Source of the DNA: Saxidomus purpurata
Taxonomy: Eukaryota > Mollusca > Bivalvia > Venerida > Veneridae
NCBI GenBank assembly: GCA_022818135.1
Contig: JAFMSR010000010.1
Span: forward strand, 17,114,222 to 17,178,221
Direction of reading: 5' to 3'
DNA: 64,000 bases
Shown here: one piece after another, positions 22,080-35,289 of the stretch
How positions within the stretch are numbered: the first letter of the stretch is position 1
How the letters are laid out: every line of letters begins with the position of its first letter
The notes under the pieces: generated by a model
The model's input: the letters and a program-made list of their open reading frames with translations, nothing else
What the model was told of the DNA's origin: nothing
Databases searched by the model: none
Translations under genes and position numbers: made by a program

Positions 22080-24580
22080 TAATGACGGAGACCAAATTCG
22101 ATTTATTGCCATTTTCAAAAGTATTGCGGTTATTCCAGACGGGCAGGTTATCAATCCTTAGTGACCAGGAACAGTCTAACACTTTAATTTTAGTGACTTC
22201 AATACCAACTTTTGTGGTGATAAATGCTCACTTCTTAACAGTTTAACAGCTTTCCTTGAGTTTTTCAATCTTACACAGTTGATCAGAGATCTTATAAGAA
22301 TCTCGAATTCTTCATCTACAACAATTGATCTTATTTTTGTTTCAGACACAGATAAAATTTCAAAATTGTGGCGTTGTTGATTTTTCTGTAAGTGACCATT
22401 CCATGATTTTCTGTACTCGGAAAATAACACTTTCGTCTATTGGGAAACATAATACTATAAAAATCGGATCTCAGAGAAGACTTTTAACAATCCTTATTAT
22501 CATCAGATTGGAGTTCTGTAATGCTCAGTGACAATGTCAATGAAGCTTGGTGTAGTTTTAAACAGATTTTTCTGTCTGTGTTAAATAAAAGTGCTCCTGT
22601 AAAGGAAGTTAGAATCAAACAGCGGTCAGAACCATGGAAGAGTGATGACATTTTATAGATATATATAGTATAGATGCCAGAGACAAAGTTTTTAACTTGT
22701 ATAAAAACAATAAAACGTTAGAACATTATAATAGTTTTACAGAGCTTAGAAATAATACTCAGTCTCTAATTCAAAATGCCAAGAAAAACTATTTTAAATA
22801 GGTATTGAAAACAATAAATCTGACTCCAAATGTCTTTGGAAATCTTTAAAACAGCTTGGTTTAAATTTAAAAAGGGTGTAAGTTTTTCTAGTAACATTGG
22901 TTTGAAAATAAATGGAGAAATCAGCTTTAATTTTTTAAATGTTGCTGAAAAATTTAACAGTTTTTCTATTGCTGTTGCTTCAAAATTAGTTGAAAAATTA
23001 CCAAGAAATTGTTTTAAATATGATTAATCTTTTGTAAGTAAATTGTATTTATCTTAAGGTATTTTGCCAGATAGCTTTTCATTTTCAATTGCTTTTGAGA
23101 ACAACATTCTCAAGTACTTTAATAGTCTCAGTGCTAATAAGGCTACTGGGTTAGATAGTATCCCCTGTAGGTTCTTAAGGGAGAGTGCAACAGTTATAGC
23201 CTTGTTATCGGCCCGTTTACTTTTTGTCGAAGATATTTGAAAGGGTCATCTTTGATCCAATGGAAGGTTATTTAGAGGTTCTATACAGTTCCCGATGACC
23301 GGTTAAGAACGCCCAGGTTATCCCTCTTAACAAGGACAGTTGGTAATCTATCTGCTTTTGTATATTTCAAATGGATGGTAACATGTTGATTTCTGATTAG
23401 ATGTTTGAAAGGGTCATCTTTGATTAAATGGAAGGTTATTTGAATAAGAAGAAGATTTTATACAGCCAGGCTCCTGTCACTTGTGGGTACCTCAATGATC
23501 AATCGTGGGCCCCCTTTTATTATTAATTTATGTTAACGATATGTCGGCTGTCGTCAGAAAACTATTATTGTATGCTGACGACTCTGGGATCATTGTGTGT
23601 GGTAAAAGTATTTCCGACATTGAATTTCTTTTATCGCCTTAGATGGAGCATGTAAGTGAATGGCTTGTCGATAACAAGCTTTCATTTCATCTTGGTAAGA
23701 CAGAGTTTATTTTTTTTGGTTCAAAACCAAGGTTAAGGTCAAAAAGTAATTTAAATATTTCATGAAATGGTACAAATATCCATGCTACCAGCTCTATTAA
23801 ATATAGCTCACTTAAATCTATGTGACACTTTGTTCCAGAATCTTTCCTGTGATAAAATTGCACGGTCAGTGGTTACGAAGTCAAATGTCCGGCTGAAATA
23901 CTTGTATGGGAAGTCAATTCTTGGATCTCCACACTAAGAAATTCTTGGCCATGACCTTAATTTAGTGTCATTTTGATTATTTTTGTTCTTTTTGGTACCC
24001 AAGTTTGACTCAGTATTGGAAGAAAAGGCTTCAAACAATCCAAAATAAATTGGTTCGTTTTGTTTTGGATAAGGACAGCAGGTAACATATTGGGTTAGAG
24101 CAATTTAAGGTTCTTAACTGGTTACCGGTCTCCAAGAGAGTTGATCAGATAACTCTTTGTCATGTCCATAAAATAAAGTCGGACTGTCCCAGAAAACATA
24201 AAGGAGCATTTTTTACCCCTTAATCATGTCCATGACCGCTGTACCAGGTCCAGAGTGTCTGTACTTTCACTTTCATTATCAGATTCCAATGTAAGCTATT
24301 CTTTTAATGACACAGGGCGATTTTCTTTACCAAAGGTAAGAAGCTTTGGTAGAAAAGCTTTTGCTATTGATGATATTGTTCTATGGAACGGCCTTCCTCA
24401 AAATCTATTCAATCTTCCAACACCTTCAAGCATGCCATCAAATCCAATTTAAGGATACACCAGGGGGTATTGAACTTGTACCAATTGTGCCTTCCTTATA
24501 AAATGAAGTATAGGCAAGCGGCATATCATTTTAAATCTTATGAAATTTCCTATTCAACTATGTAACGGCTTTTTTTATTA
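22080..24580 (+). mobile_element. near full-length but decayed LINE, plus strand
   Basis: Endonuclease remains come first (CSLLNSLTAFLEFFNLTQLI, SSTTIDLIFVSDTDKI, VVDFSVSDHSMIFC). The linker follows (LSDNVNEAWCSFKQIFLSVL, KQRSEPWKSDDIL), then reverse transcriptase motifs: ANKATGLDSIPCRFLRES (about 23135), GPLLLLIYVNDMSAVV, LLYADDSGIIVCGKSI with the catalytic ADD box (about 23565), and SEWLVDNKLSFHLGKTEFIF. The C-terminal domain is HVHDRCTRSRVSVLS, then RSFGRKAFAIDDIVLWNGLP (about 24400). Frameshifts and stops are scattered throughout, so it is inactive. The TRS...F...A...WN.LP ending is that of CR1/Rex-type LINEs. Confidence 0.85.
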
Positions 24581-25039
24581 TTATTTTGTATATTTGTGCA
24601 AATGCAGATTTTTTTTTGTTTTTCTAAAATGTGATTCAACTCTACTATTATTCAACCTTGGTGGTCAAATTTTTCAGCCAGGTATCTACACGGCATGATT
24701 TACAAAACCGTATCTTGGATTTAATTTATTTCCACTAGGAAAAAGGTTATAGTAAAATCAAAGTTTTGTACTTGCATATTATGTACCACCTACACCAAAA
24801 GGGTCATTAAGCTTGAATGGAATCTTTTATCAAAATTCTGAGATACTCTTTTTAAGTTCACTCATCAATCAGTCCCCCTTATAAGTTTCGTGCATTTTGA
24901 TTCATAATTGATGGATTTGAAACAATTAGAACATTGTCTACAAATCTGTGATTGCACTTCTGGAAAATAAAGAAAAATGAATTCTGAATAAACCTCCCAT
25001 TTACACGAATAAAATATAAAAGTACTGCCCTCTTCTTAA

Positions 25040-25600
25040 CGCTGACCAAGCTAAAGAACTTATGGTACTACATTTTGTTAAAACCGAGTTAATTTCTTTG
25101 AATATTAATGACATTTTAACAAAAATTCTTGGTAATCTACCAATACACTGTACACCTTTACAGAATTTCATCACTTCTGATGATCTAGCTTAAGGTACAG
25201 GGCATTAAATGTTATCAATTACTTGGTAGTGGTCAATGGTCAGCTTGCACAGCATGTAAGCAATAAATCATTCATGTTGGATTTCTAAAGTGTTTATTCA
25301 GTTAACACGTTGGCAGGGAATTAACATTTTCATATTGTTATCAGATTGTTAATACAATTACATCTCAAATAAAGCATGGCCCCATTTTTTAAGGGGCAAT
25401 ATGATTTGCTACTTAAAACTGCAGGGCAAGTCTGAGTCCTTTGATGCTAGCATAGTTATGCCAAAGGCATTGAGTGATATTCTTTGGATGTTACAATTTT
25501 ATATGATTTTGCGTGACAAATATGAAGGCCATATACCTAAGTGGTACATAAAGTTAAAAGAGGTAAACAATCAAATTATTGTGTCCTTTTGAGGACTGTT
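25040..25600 (+). mobile_element. possible DIRS-like reverse transcriptase C-terminal relic
   Basis: In a plus frame from about 25310, LAG, then KAWPHFLRGNMICYLKLQGK, then SFDASIVMPKALSDILWML. This resembles the stretch of DIRS-type polyproteins between reverse transcriptase and RNase H (LAG..; YGP.YYR.LE..K...LK..KG.FD....LS..A..DL.WW). Stops interrupt it and no flanking domain is readable. It is weaker than the relic at 9.3-9.8 kb. Confidence 0.35.
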
Positions 25601-25609
25601 GTTAATGAC

Positions 25610-28420
25610 ATTTCAGTTAACGTAGTCTCTAATTGAATGTCTAGAACTATCTGCATCGATTACTCAAAAATGTGAGTCATGATAATGAGAAATTGTAATT
25701 CAATGTTGGATGTTGAAAGCTATTCAGTCAAGCAATATATACCGAACTTTGTGATCGATATAAATGTGAAATTTTTTTTTGGTACCATTATACATAACTT
25801 TATAACAAATGATCAATGGTTTCTAAAATTGTACAAATAATTATGATAAGCTTTAAAACATTGATCTGCCATTTGACAGAAGACAATACACACTAATCCC
25901 ACTGTAAAATTAATGGTACTCCAGATAGGTGAAAGAGTAAATCCCCTTTGAAACTTCCTGGATAGGGTTTATACTTTTATAAGGTTTATAGAAATGTTTG
26001 TCCATTGATTAATGAAGTTAAAGTTTTGTATATATTAAATATTTAATGAATTTTCAGTAACTGTTTAAATAAATCCTTTTCTGGTGTCATATTTGGAAGT
26101 ACTGTGTCGTGAACGTAAAAGTTGGGACGAACCCCCAACGTTATCCGGAAGAATCTTTAGCGGCCAGAAGCAACATCTACACCACCGATATCAACCATGA
26201 AGGAATTAGGGGTCAAGTCATAATAAGTTTGGTCTTCAGAAAGATGTGAAATACGATTCATGATACTTTCTCCAGGGGAATTTCAGAAATTCAATGAATT
26301 CTAATAGTTAACACTGGACAGCTGGTTTGAACTAGCTCTAATAGCATAAGTAAGAATAATCAATACCTTGTTCAACCATTGAAAAGGCCGTTATGTTATA
26401 GACGATTAATCCGTAAGGTCACTATCATTGGGATTTGAAAACCAAGGCTGGGCTACCTTGCTGGGCTGGGCAAGTAGATGACGTATGTGTACATATACCG
26501 TACTAACATGACTCCCTTAACGTAGGTCCTAACCTATTCTATAAGGTTAAAGTTTATAGTAACCTTGTTAAGGCTGAATGACATGTTCATTAAAAGGTAG
26601 TAGCCTGCAAGTGATACTGCACAGTTTTGAATGGACATCATTATAATTCGATTCAAATTGCTATATAAGATCAATTGTTTTAAAAGTCATTTTTACAAAC
26701 ATTTTTGAGCCTTAACATTAAACATCCTTAATAAGGACTTGTTAGTTTACATTGTCAAACCAATCCAAACATTATGCCCCCCTTAATAGCCACTTTTAAT
26801 CAGTTAGTGAGGGGTTTAATAAGTTCGGAACAAGGTGGTGTCTTATTCAAAGATTAAATACAGACCTTGAAACATTGGAGTTCAGCTGAACTTTTCGATA
26901 GCACTCCCAATTCAATCAATTTAATTTAACCATGCAGTTTTGAAGATAAAAATAATATCCTGTTCACATATGAAAATAACTTTACTGATTAATTAAGTTA
27001 ACTATTTCAAATTATTATTTAAAAACCCAAACGTACCCTTCAGAGTAATACATACTTGTGTACACGTTTACCATGAACTACGCGTAATTAACGTACAACC
27101 TGCCTACCAAAGTTACATTCATACCATTCTCAAGAATAAATTAAATAGTCTGCAATAAAAAGATTGAACAAGCATGTGTGGTTGCAAAATCTGTAACTGA
27201 CCCTTCTTCAACCTGTATTAAGAGATTATATATTAGTATCAAAACTATGTATATGCTTCAATCAATACCCCCTTTAAATAATACTTGCTGGCTGTTTTTA
27301 AAGTTTTATCGTGATCACATAATAATACATTTAGAATTGTTTCTAACTAGTTATCTTCTGGTGCCAGATCAATTAGTAAGGAGAGTGACAGATGCTTTTA
27401 ACTAATATACTAGGATTTTACATATGTATCGAAACTGTAAAGTCGAATAGCAGGTATAAGTTACTAATAACTTTTTATTATGTTGATAAGTCATGCAAGT
27501 TTCCAACTAGTTCTAAACATATGACCCCACTAAGACAGGTCAAATTATTGTTATTACCTGCAACCAATTTAATTGGAAACTTTCACTCACAACGTATCCC
27601 CTTGAGAAAATTAATGACCTTCCCAGGCGGCAGATGTTAAATCAAACAGAGCACTTATTAACTGCTACAATAAAATAATGAAGATAAAACACATATTTCT
27701 AAATCACTTTGAAAAATAGTTTTTATCATGATGATAGAAAATAGTAAAGGCATATAGATTATGTTAAAACCAAAAAATGACCACCAATGATATATGGATC
27801 CCCTGGTGTACCCTAAATGGCCAGTTAGTTTTATTTTAATTTCAATAGTATTTGAATCTTTTAATAGTCTCCCAGATGTTATATATTCTGAAGTATAAGC
27901 ACAACACACACATGTTGTGTATGTCTTTTAGTAATTTACCAATTTTTAGTCTGCACATTTCACTTTAATAATAATTTATATTAAATTTTACTGTTTTGCT
28001 GACAATTTCTGTGATGCACATGATTTCATGATTAATCAATGTGATACAAACTTGGACTGTGATATATGTGATCACTACTTTTAATTATTACAATTAATGC
28101 TATACTGATTAATATAAGTATTGTTTTGAATTTTATACAAATTAACATGACTTTCTGTGTCATGCCTCCAATGCCAGGGACCACAATGAAAATAAGACGA
28201 ATCCTTTCCTCTTTTTTGTGTAATCCCTGGTATTGGTGGGCACTATATGGCTTATATATTTACATTTGTCATATATTTATGTCATGTCATACTTTTAGTC
28301 TTCTTGATAATTTGATTATTGTTATATATATTTATTGTATCATTATGCATCAATATGTCATTGCCATGTCATGTACACTTTTAACGAAAAAAACTTATTC
28401 AAACTTCTTAGTTCAAGACA
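25610..28420. other. anonymous AT-rich DNA
   Basis: Many 60-100-codon frames occur (for example plus 27178-27405, 27392-27640, 28126-28428, minus 27658-27909). None shows a domain, a splice context or a match to the transposon relics. I see no gene. Confidence 0.4.
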
Positions 28421-28423
28421 ATG

Positions 28424-28520
28424 CATAGAGACATGGTCGGTAGCAGGGGTCGAAAACAATGACACTCGATCAATGAGGCGTCGTTGTAATTTCAAGCAAG
28501 TGACTCAAACCAGTCGGCAA
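28424..28520. repeat. possible SINE-like dispersed fragment
   Basis: AGAGACATGGTCGGTAGCAGG..TCGAA resembles AGAGACATGATCGGTAGCAAGG..CGAA at about 53476, in the same orientation. Both continue with CAATSWATGAGR-like wording. It may be one dispersed family; the minus strand at 53.5 kb has a B-box-like GGTTCGCGCC. Confidence 0.3.
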
Positions 28521-28559
28521 TGGAGACATATTTTGCAGTTGATATAAAATGCGGCGGAA

Positions 28560-31045
28560 AGTATTCAAATTGTAGCATTTTAACTGTTGTAAAAACAACC
28601 ATTTTCACAACATGTATAGTACTTCAGATTCATCAAGTATTTGCTGCAATGTGTCTTCAGTTTCAGTTTAAACCCAGCATTTACGGTATGGGTTTAATAT
28701 GTGTAGCTGTGAAAAAGAATGACACTCATACTTTCTTTTGTTGAAACATTCCTCGCAAAATCTGTGCCCATTTTTTGATTGCACAGGTTTTTGCAACAAC
28801 TTCGGGCAATCTGAGCACGTTATCGCTGTCGCCATTTTGTATCAGTCATTTGGTTACAGGGTTACATTATGAAGCACATGATCGTAGGAAGACAAGTCGT
28901 TGCGACATAGTAAATGTTTGTATTTTGACGTTAAAACAAAAAAAATACTTTATTTGTACAATATACTCTGCAAAATATAGAAAAATATAGAATTTTGAAA
29001 ACAAGTAGTTCGGTCCTACTTTTTGCCCATATTTGGCAAGAGGTCAAAGCATTGTGGTTTCCCTAAAATAATTGCATGGATCTATATTAATCTTTAAAAT
29101 TGCCAAATGCTTGAAAAAACTGCTCGGCAAACTATCAAAGCATATTTCTAAATGCGTTGAATGGTTTTAAAAGAAAGAGTAGTAAACATCCGTTTTTGCG
29201 ATCTAAAATAGTATAAAGTATAAAGTATAACACACTTTTCTAATAAGTAGAATGTGGTAATAATTTAAATATTTCATCTACATTGTAAATTTGTGAGGCT
29301 TTAAATGTATAATACAGACAATGTATGTAGACAATATTATACAGTTCTACACACCAAATATCTAAACTATGAAAATTATTGAAAGGAAACCACATGTTTA
29401 ACGCCCGCCCGCCTGACATACAACATGGCCATTCTAATAAACATATATTTTTTTTTAAACCTGGTTTAAACCAGCCTCAATCTTTTACGAATTTATTTGT
29501 ACTGGCAAACAGAGTTCTGCATGGCATGGAACACTTTTAGCAGAGCTTCATCTAAGTAATAATCCTGCCAAGTTTCATCAACATTGCCCTAGTGGTTTTA
29601 GATGAACTGACATTTCAAGCAAATGTTAACGACGGACGGACGCCGGACATCCACCAATCCTCAACACAAAACTCGACAAACCGTCAAAAGCATAACAAAT
29701 AAAAAAAATACCTACAAGACACTTCTTATCAGTACTGCAACGCGAGGAAGCTACGTATCCTTTATAGTTCCACATATGTCAGCTCATGTTAGTTCTTCTC
29801 ATTTCTGATGCTTGTATCCCTGTCTTGTTTTTCTTTTTATTACAATATTTTTAAGCAAATTTGAAATTAATTGTTTGTGCTTTTATTTAGGTTCAACGTC
29901 CATGCAGATGAACGGTACCACTTTTTTCATATTGGTCCATCAGCAGGGACTCATTGCTATTCAGAAGCTTTATCCATTGACAGCCATCTGTTCTTTTCAA
30001 TCAAATAGCTTTCGGTCTTGCAAATTCAATAGTCAATGAGCACCTCTCAATATACCGTTTTATTTCTCATTCATATGTTGGTAAACCAGGTGCTAGTCAT
30101 TGCCAAGAGTTTGGAAAACTTATATATCACTTTGGTCTGTTGACAATCTTTGCCAGTTTAGAAACTTTTTTCCTTTGCTGGATGAGCAGATCAGAGCCAT
30201 TTTGTTTCATTTACACTCTTCATTTTATATTCCCCTCTGAAAATAAAGCCATTAATTGTTGTTATCATCATCATTATCAACAATAATTATATCCTTCTTG
30301 CGATAATCTTGCCATTTTAGATTAAGATTGACAGTTGACAGTCATGTGATCTTGAAACTTTAGTCATAGTCTCTTTACTTGTGACTTAGGGAAAAATATT
30401 TTAAGTACTGATATAAGTAACTATAATAAGTTCCCTACCTACTAACTCCCTATTTTTTTCTCTATTTTTAAATAGAGTAAATGATGAATATATACTCATT
30501 TACTTTTTTATCGAGTTATAAGTAATAATATTTAAATTTCCTTAGCGAAACATACATCTTTATATCACCTCATATGTTATGATTCTAATTCAAAACATTT
30601 CATAAAGGTCCTTGTGATCATTCTAATCAGTACACATCATGATAAATATTTTCCGGTAAACAGTTTTATACATTTATGAAACACTTAAAATTGTGAGTTA
30701 CATATTGTGATTCCCGTTGATACTGTTTCAATCGCACAATCAAGTAACCAACTTTACTTAAATGATAAGAGTGTTAATCTACATGTTATTAGAAAGCGAC
30801 TCGCTTAGTTTTAGGTAGGAAAACTGTCAAATAGATGAAGCAAGACTTAGTTCGGTTTTATATCAATGCCCCCAATTACTATATGCAAATTCAAAAATTT
30901 CAAGATGAGGTCCAAACAAAAAGTAACAAATCTGATTAGTTCATCAAATTGACCTTTCGCTAGGAGGGATGTAGCCACGCCCACATCAAGGGGCACTACT
31001 TCGGCGAAGTCCGACAAACACTGGAAACGCTCAAACAGATCTCTA
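28560..31045. other. intergenic DNA with repeat scraps
   Basis: Near 29570-29660 there is a bivalve repeat scrap (CTGCCAAGTTTCATCAACATT..ACGGACGGACGCCGGAC). A minus frame at 30847-31050 reads FERFQCLSDFAEVVPLDVGV and abuts the LINE tail at 31.05 kb. It has no known domain and may be repeat-derived. No gene is supported. Confidence 0.4.
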
Positions 31046-31047
31046 TT

Positions 31048-31997
31048 CAAGTCAAGTCAAGTCAAAATCCTTTTATTCACTCAGTTCATGGTGTTCATGA
31101 ATATATGAGGAACATAGTGTATACAAACATTAATATGAGGTTCTTAACAATATTGGTAAGACGAAATTGTAATAAAATTATGTATTCAACAATAATATAC
31201 TATGGTGGAGAGTCACAGTACATTAAGAAATTTTGTTTACAATAACTAGAGAAAGTATAAATTGAATAAAATTTCACAGCTTTGTAAACTTTATTATTTT
31301 TATTTACCGTCATTAATATATAAAGTTTAAAGGTGTTAGGTCGAAGGTAGTAAAATGGTTTAATATATCTGGCACGCTTTCATTAAAATGTATACATTCT
31401 AACAAGTAATGAAATTCATCTCCAATTGTGTTGTAATAGTTACATATTCTTAGGATTATCGGAGTTGATGGTGCTGTTTTTGTAAGGTATTTTTCCATTC
31501 CAAATTCCGTTTTGGAAGTTCTATTGATGAGAACCATTCGTTTATAAATAAATCTCTTAATTTAACGCGTACTGCCAATTTGAGCCAGTTGCAATTAGGA
31601 AATGAGTGATCGTGCCAAACATTAAACATGCCACATTTAATAAGAATACGTTTTATATTGTATAACCATGGGTAACTTCTTTGAAAAGTATTTTCATTTA
31701 ACAGCGAATAGCTACCTAAACACTTGATGATAAACGATTGACGATAACTTAATAACAGTAGGTAGACTACCTATACCAGGGTTACAGATCCTGGACCAAA
31801 AAGCACTTGTCCGTTCTTCAACGTCTAAATATAGTGGCGTACAACCAGTTTCCCTATATATCATTTAATTTGGTGTCGAACGCATTACTTTCAGTACATA
31901 CTTTAAAAATTTAAGTTGAACACGTTCCAGTACGTCGAAGTTTCCATAACCCCAGATCTTTGAACCATAAAGTAATATCGGTTTTATTGGTCTGGGG
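31048..31997 (-). mobile_element. LINE 3' part with (TTGAC)n tail, minus strand
   Basis: The minus strand from 31997 reads PIKPILLYGSKIWGYGNFDV, LERVQLKFLKYVLKV, then after several stops MVLINRTSKTEFGMEKYL and ILRICNYYNTIGDEFHYLLE-C, ending at 31313. This is the post-transcriptase region of LINEs common in molluscs (KPxLLYGSExWG; RxC..C...xGDExHxLLxC). Beyond the stop come AATAAA (in GTGAATAAAAGG) and a (TTGAC)n run at 31048-31067, taken as the 3' tail. The reverse transcriptase core is missing. Confidence 0.75.
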
Positions 31998-32523
31998 ACT
32001 GAAAGTCCCCTAGGCCTAAGTTAGCATACCACATTTCAAACACTGCAGACAATTTAACTGTGCTATGTGCGAATAACAACTGTAAACATGCGCTTTGGGA
32101 AAGTAGTGCAAGACAGACCAGATCAATCTTTTGTTTGAATGTCGTATACGATAAGAACATATTACAAATAAAACAGTACATACAACTTCAAACGATTGCA
32201 GAAAGGTCTATAGCTTACGGGCAGCATTACACTTTTTTTTCTGATTTAGAAATTACTGCACGGAAGATAATCATATGCATATCACGGAAAAGTACGGATA
32301 TTTACGGAAATTTACGGAAACGTACGGATTTCGATATAAGAGTTTGTAGTTTGATTTTCAAATTTCTGATGTTATTTCATTGACAACTTTCTTATTTACG
32401 AACGATTACATATATATTTACCTAAAAATAAATTTCTTTAAAAAAAAGAAGATACAATTTACGTATATTCCCGAGAAGGAACTCACGTGATCAAAATCAC
32501 CCGCCATTTATCGAGGACGCTGC

Positions 32524-32938
32524 ATGTCAAGGCCCAGTGAACGGTTTCAGCGGTTACAACTACAAGGTAGCCAAGAATCATATACACATTGTATAGTACT
32601 GTATTTATATTTCATTGTTGGTATTGCTTTGTTTATTTCTGTTTCAAGGTCTTGTCCTTGTTCACAATTACATACCGCCACAAAGTCGACGACCAATCAA
32701 AAGCACACTACACACCTCCACGCGTTCTTTTTCGAGATTTACCTCCGACAAGACTGGAAAAGAGCTTGAGTATATAGGGCATGTTTTGTGGATAGATGAA
32801 GTATCAGAAAATATAAAAACTATGAAAAAGTAAGTTTAATTACTACGAAGGGCTTTATATCAAAAACACATCAAGAACTGAAAGAAATTTAAATGATACT
32901 TTGCTTACAGAAACAGTTTAACCGGCACTAAATCGTGA
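32524..32938 (+). CDS. candidate three-exon small gene, unknown function
   Basis: Exon 1 (32524-32566) begins at ATG: MSRPSERFQRLQLQ, donor AAG|GTAGCC. Exon 2 (32649-32829) follows TTTCAAG and reads GLVLVHNYIPPQSRRPIKST, LHTSTRSFSRFTSDKTGKEL, EYIGHVLWIDEVSENIKTMK-K. Its donor AA|GTAAGT is strong. Exon 3 (32911-32938) follows CTTTGCTTACAG and adds NSLTGTKS and TGA. Phases agree at both joins, giving 83 residues; the third exon is the least certain. Upstream lie a CACGTG box (32484-32489) and CCGCCATTT just before the ATG, a plausible promoter and start setting. The product is basic and Ser/Thr-rich in the middle, acidic near its end, with no signal peptide and no domain I recognise. Exons 1-2 could instead be the 5' end of a longer gene. 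Confidence 0.45.
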
Positions 32939-32999
32939 CCAAGGTCCGTGTCGTTACCCATGTTAAATGTTTCGGTTACTTTTGTCATTTTATATTAAT

Positions 33000-34900
33000 T
33001 CATATCTAGATTAATTAAAATCTTTTCAAACGCTTTAGTTTTTCACGGAAACTTTCAGCAGAAACAAGGAAATAATCATATACTTTGTCTATGGAGACAA
33101 AAGATGTTAGTCTTTGAGTATCAACAAAACTTTAATTTTTAGGAATGATATTAGAATTAATAATTATAACATTAACTAATATTAGACATAGATAGACAGA
33201 GGGCAATGTTGAGAAAATTTAAAAAGAAATTTGTAATCCCACTAACGTACGTATAACATATTATGAGTTCTGACACGAATATTTTGTAAATTGCGACTTC
33301 ATACATACATGTACGTGCTGCTCTAATTTCTTGCATAATAGATGGCTCTTTTCAATGCCATGGATCTTTAAACAGACACGTGTCATTAAAGATAATACAT
33401 AATATACAGTGTGACACCTTGCCTTTGTTTCGGTAAGTCACCGGGAGATATGTTTTATTATACATAATCAATGACCCCCTGCTTGACTGGTCAGATGTCA
33501 TGGTACAATAAACATGAATAATCCATCTAAAATTAAATATATTGTTGACTAGTAAAAGTTGAATGTTTTGTTGTATATAATTGCCGCTTTGCCAATAAAC
33601 TTTGAAACTTCAAACTTTGATACTTTGATACATCTTGAGAATAAAATACCATGATACAGTAAATACTGACCACGGCATACAAAAAGATATATATGAACTG
33701 CATATTTTCCATGATGGTGAAAAAACCTGTGAAAAGCATCGTGAATAAATGTTTTACTCTACTATATAATTATAAAATGTGTTTTTAAATACAGAACTGA
33801 ACAAACAGTTTATAAAAAAAAAACATATACAGCTTATCTTCTTTTATAAACATTCAATAGCATGCATAAAAGAAAAGAGTATGTTATATAAATTATATAT
33901 TTACATGTATATCAAATACAATATTTAATTTACTTTTAATGAGAGGCGTAAAAACGCAATTCAGGTTGTAATGAGAACTGAAAAATATTTTGAATAAACT
34001 ATAGTTCTTTTCTGTTCTGTTTTTAAAATATATTTAAGATATTTTCCGTTTTGAATCCTTTCGGCATTTCGTGCACTCATTTCCCCCGTCTTAGAGGGTA
34101 AGTTTAAAAGTGCACATAATTAGTGCGTGATAGTATCTTGTTCTTTTTTTAAAAGGAAATATAAAAATTACGAAAACAAAACAAAAATCCCTTTTAATTG
34201 TGTTTCAATCCCAGTCAAAATATGCAAGTTTATCATGTAAATACTGTATGAACACTAGCAAAGCGTGTCGGAGGTTTTGTTATCTATCGGTCGCATGGTC
34301 GGTAGGCGGAGCGATCGATACTTTCGCGTCATGTCAATTATTTTCGATCCACATCATCAGATATCGCTTGAAGTTGAACAAAGCGCAGATTGAATTATTT
34401 TTATTGTTCTCTCAAACAATTGATATTTCCTGACCATGTGATTATTTTTCATTTAACGTACGTTTTATAATAAAACAAACTTCCCTGCCACCCATATATT
34501 TGTGAATCATTAATTCTGTGTCATATACTAAATTTCGCCCTATGCACATTTCGACCCGCGCTTTAGGTAAGGTTCAGCGTAAATCACGAAGGTCAAAAGT
34601 TGTTTTAGGGGAGTTAATCTATAGCCCCCAGGCCTTCAGCGCTCACAGCGCTTTGATTAGTTCTTGTTGTCATTTTGTGCAGCGGAGTGGAACCGAAGGA
34701 CCATCTAAGCAATAATCCTGTGATGTTTAAGTGAAACTGTCTCAGTGGTTATGGAGGCGATATCGTTTAAATGGACATACCCTATATACATGTAACTGAA
34801 GCCAAACTAAACAACCTCCAAAACATAAATAATATAATCTTTGGAAGTATTATAACTTAACCTAAAAGTTTCAGCTATGCATTCCCAGTCATTATCGATA
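33000..34900. other. intergenic DNA with repeat scraps
   Basis: No gene recognised. GGACCATCTAAGCAATAATC..GTCTCAGTGGTTATGGAGGC near 34700 is another bivalve repeat scrap. CAGCGCTCACAGCGCTTTG near 34640 is a short partly self-complementary stretch. Short frames at 34200-34433 and 34518-34715 look like chance. Confidence 0.4.
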
Positions 34901-34923
34901 AAATCAGCGGTTTACAATATACA

Positions 34924-35245
34924 ATTATAGACTAATGTTGAGGTCTATATATAGTTTTGCGAACCTGTTTAAAGTGATATTGACCGAGGACGAAGTCCGA
35001 GGTGTATATCATTTTCCACAGGTCCGCAAAACTATATATTGACCGAAACATTAGTCTAAAATTATTATATCGTATACCTCATAAAAAGTAGTCAAAATTA
35101 TGCGAAAATATAGCAGAAATGACGTCTTGAAATCCGTGCAGGTCTACACATCATTTTCCAGGTCTACACATACTTTTGCGGACTCGGCACATGAGCGCTA
35201 TCGGCCAATCAGGATTAAGTATTTAATGACAGGTATACGATATTA
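34924..35245. mobile_element. two adjacent hairpin elements
   Basis: First hairpin: TAGACTAATGTTGAGGTCTATATATAGTTTTGCG..CTGT (34930 onward) is matched inverted by ACAGGTCCGCAAAACTATATATTGACCG..ACATTAGTCTA, ending near 35057. GACCGAGGACGAAGTCCGAGGT forms the loop. Second: ATATCGTATACCT (35069-35081) is matched by AGGTATACGATAT near 35231-35243, enclosing a segment with two AGGTCTACACAT copies. Both look like non-autonomous elements of the family that carries GAGGACGAAGTCCGAGG tips. Confidence 0.65.
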
Positions 35246-35289
35246 TGCTGCAGTACCCATTCAATAATCTATGAAGAGTTGTTGTTGTA

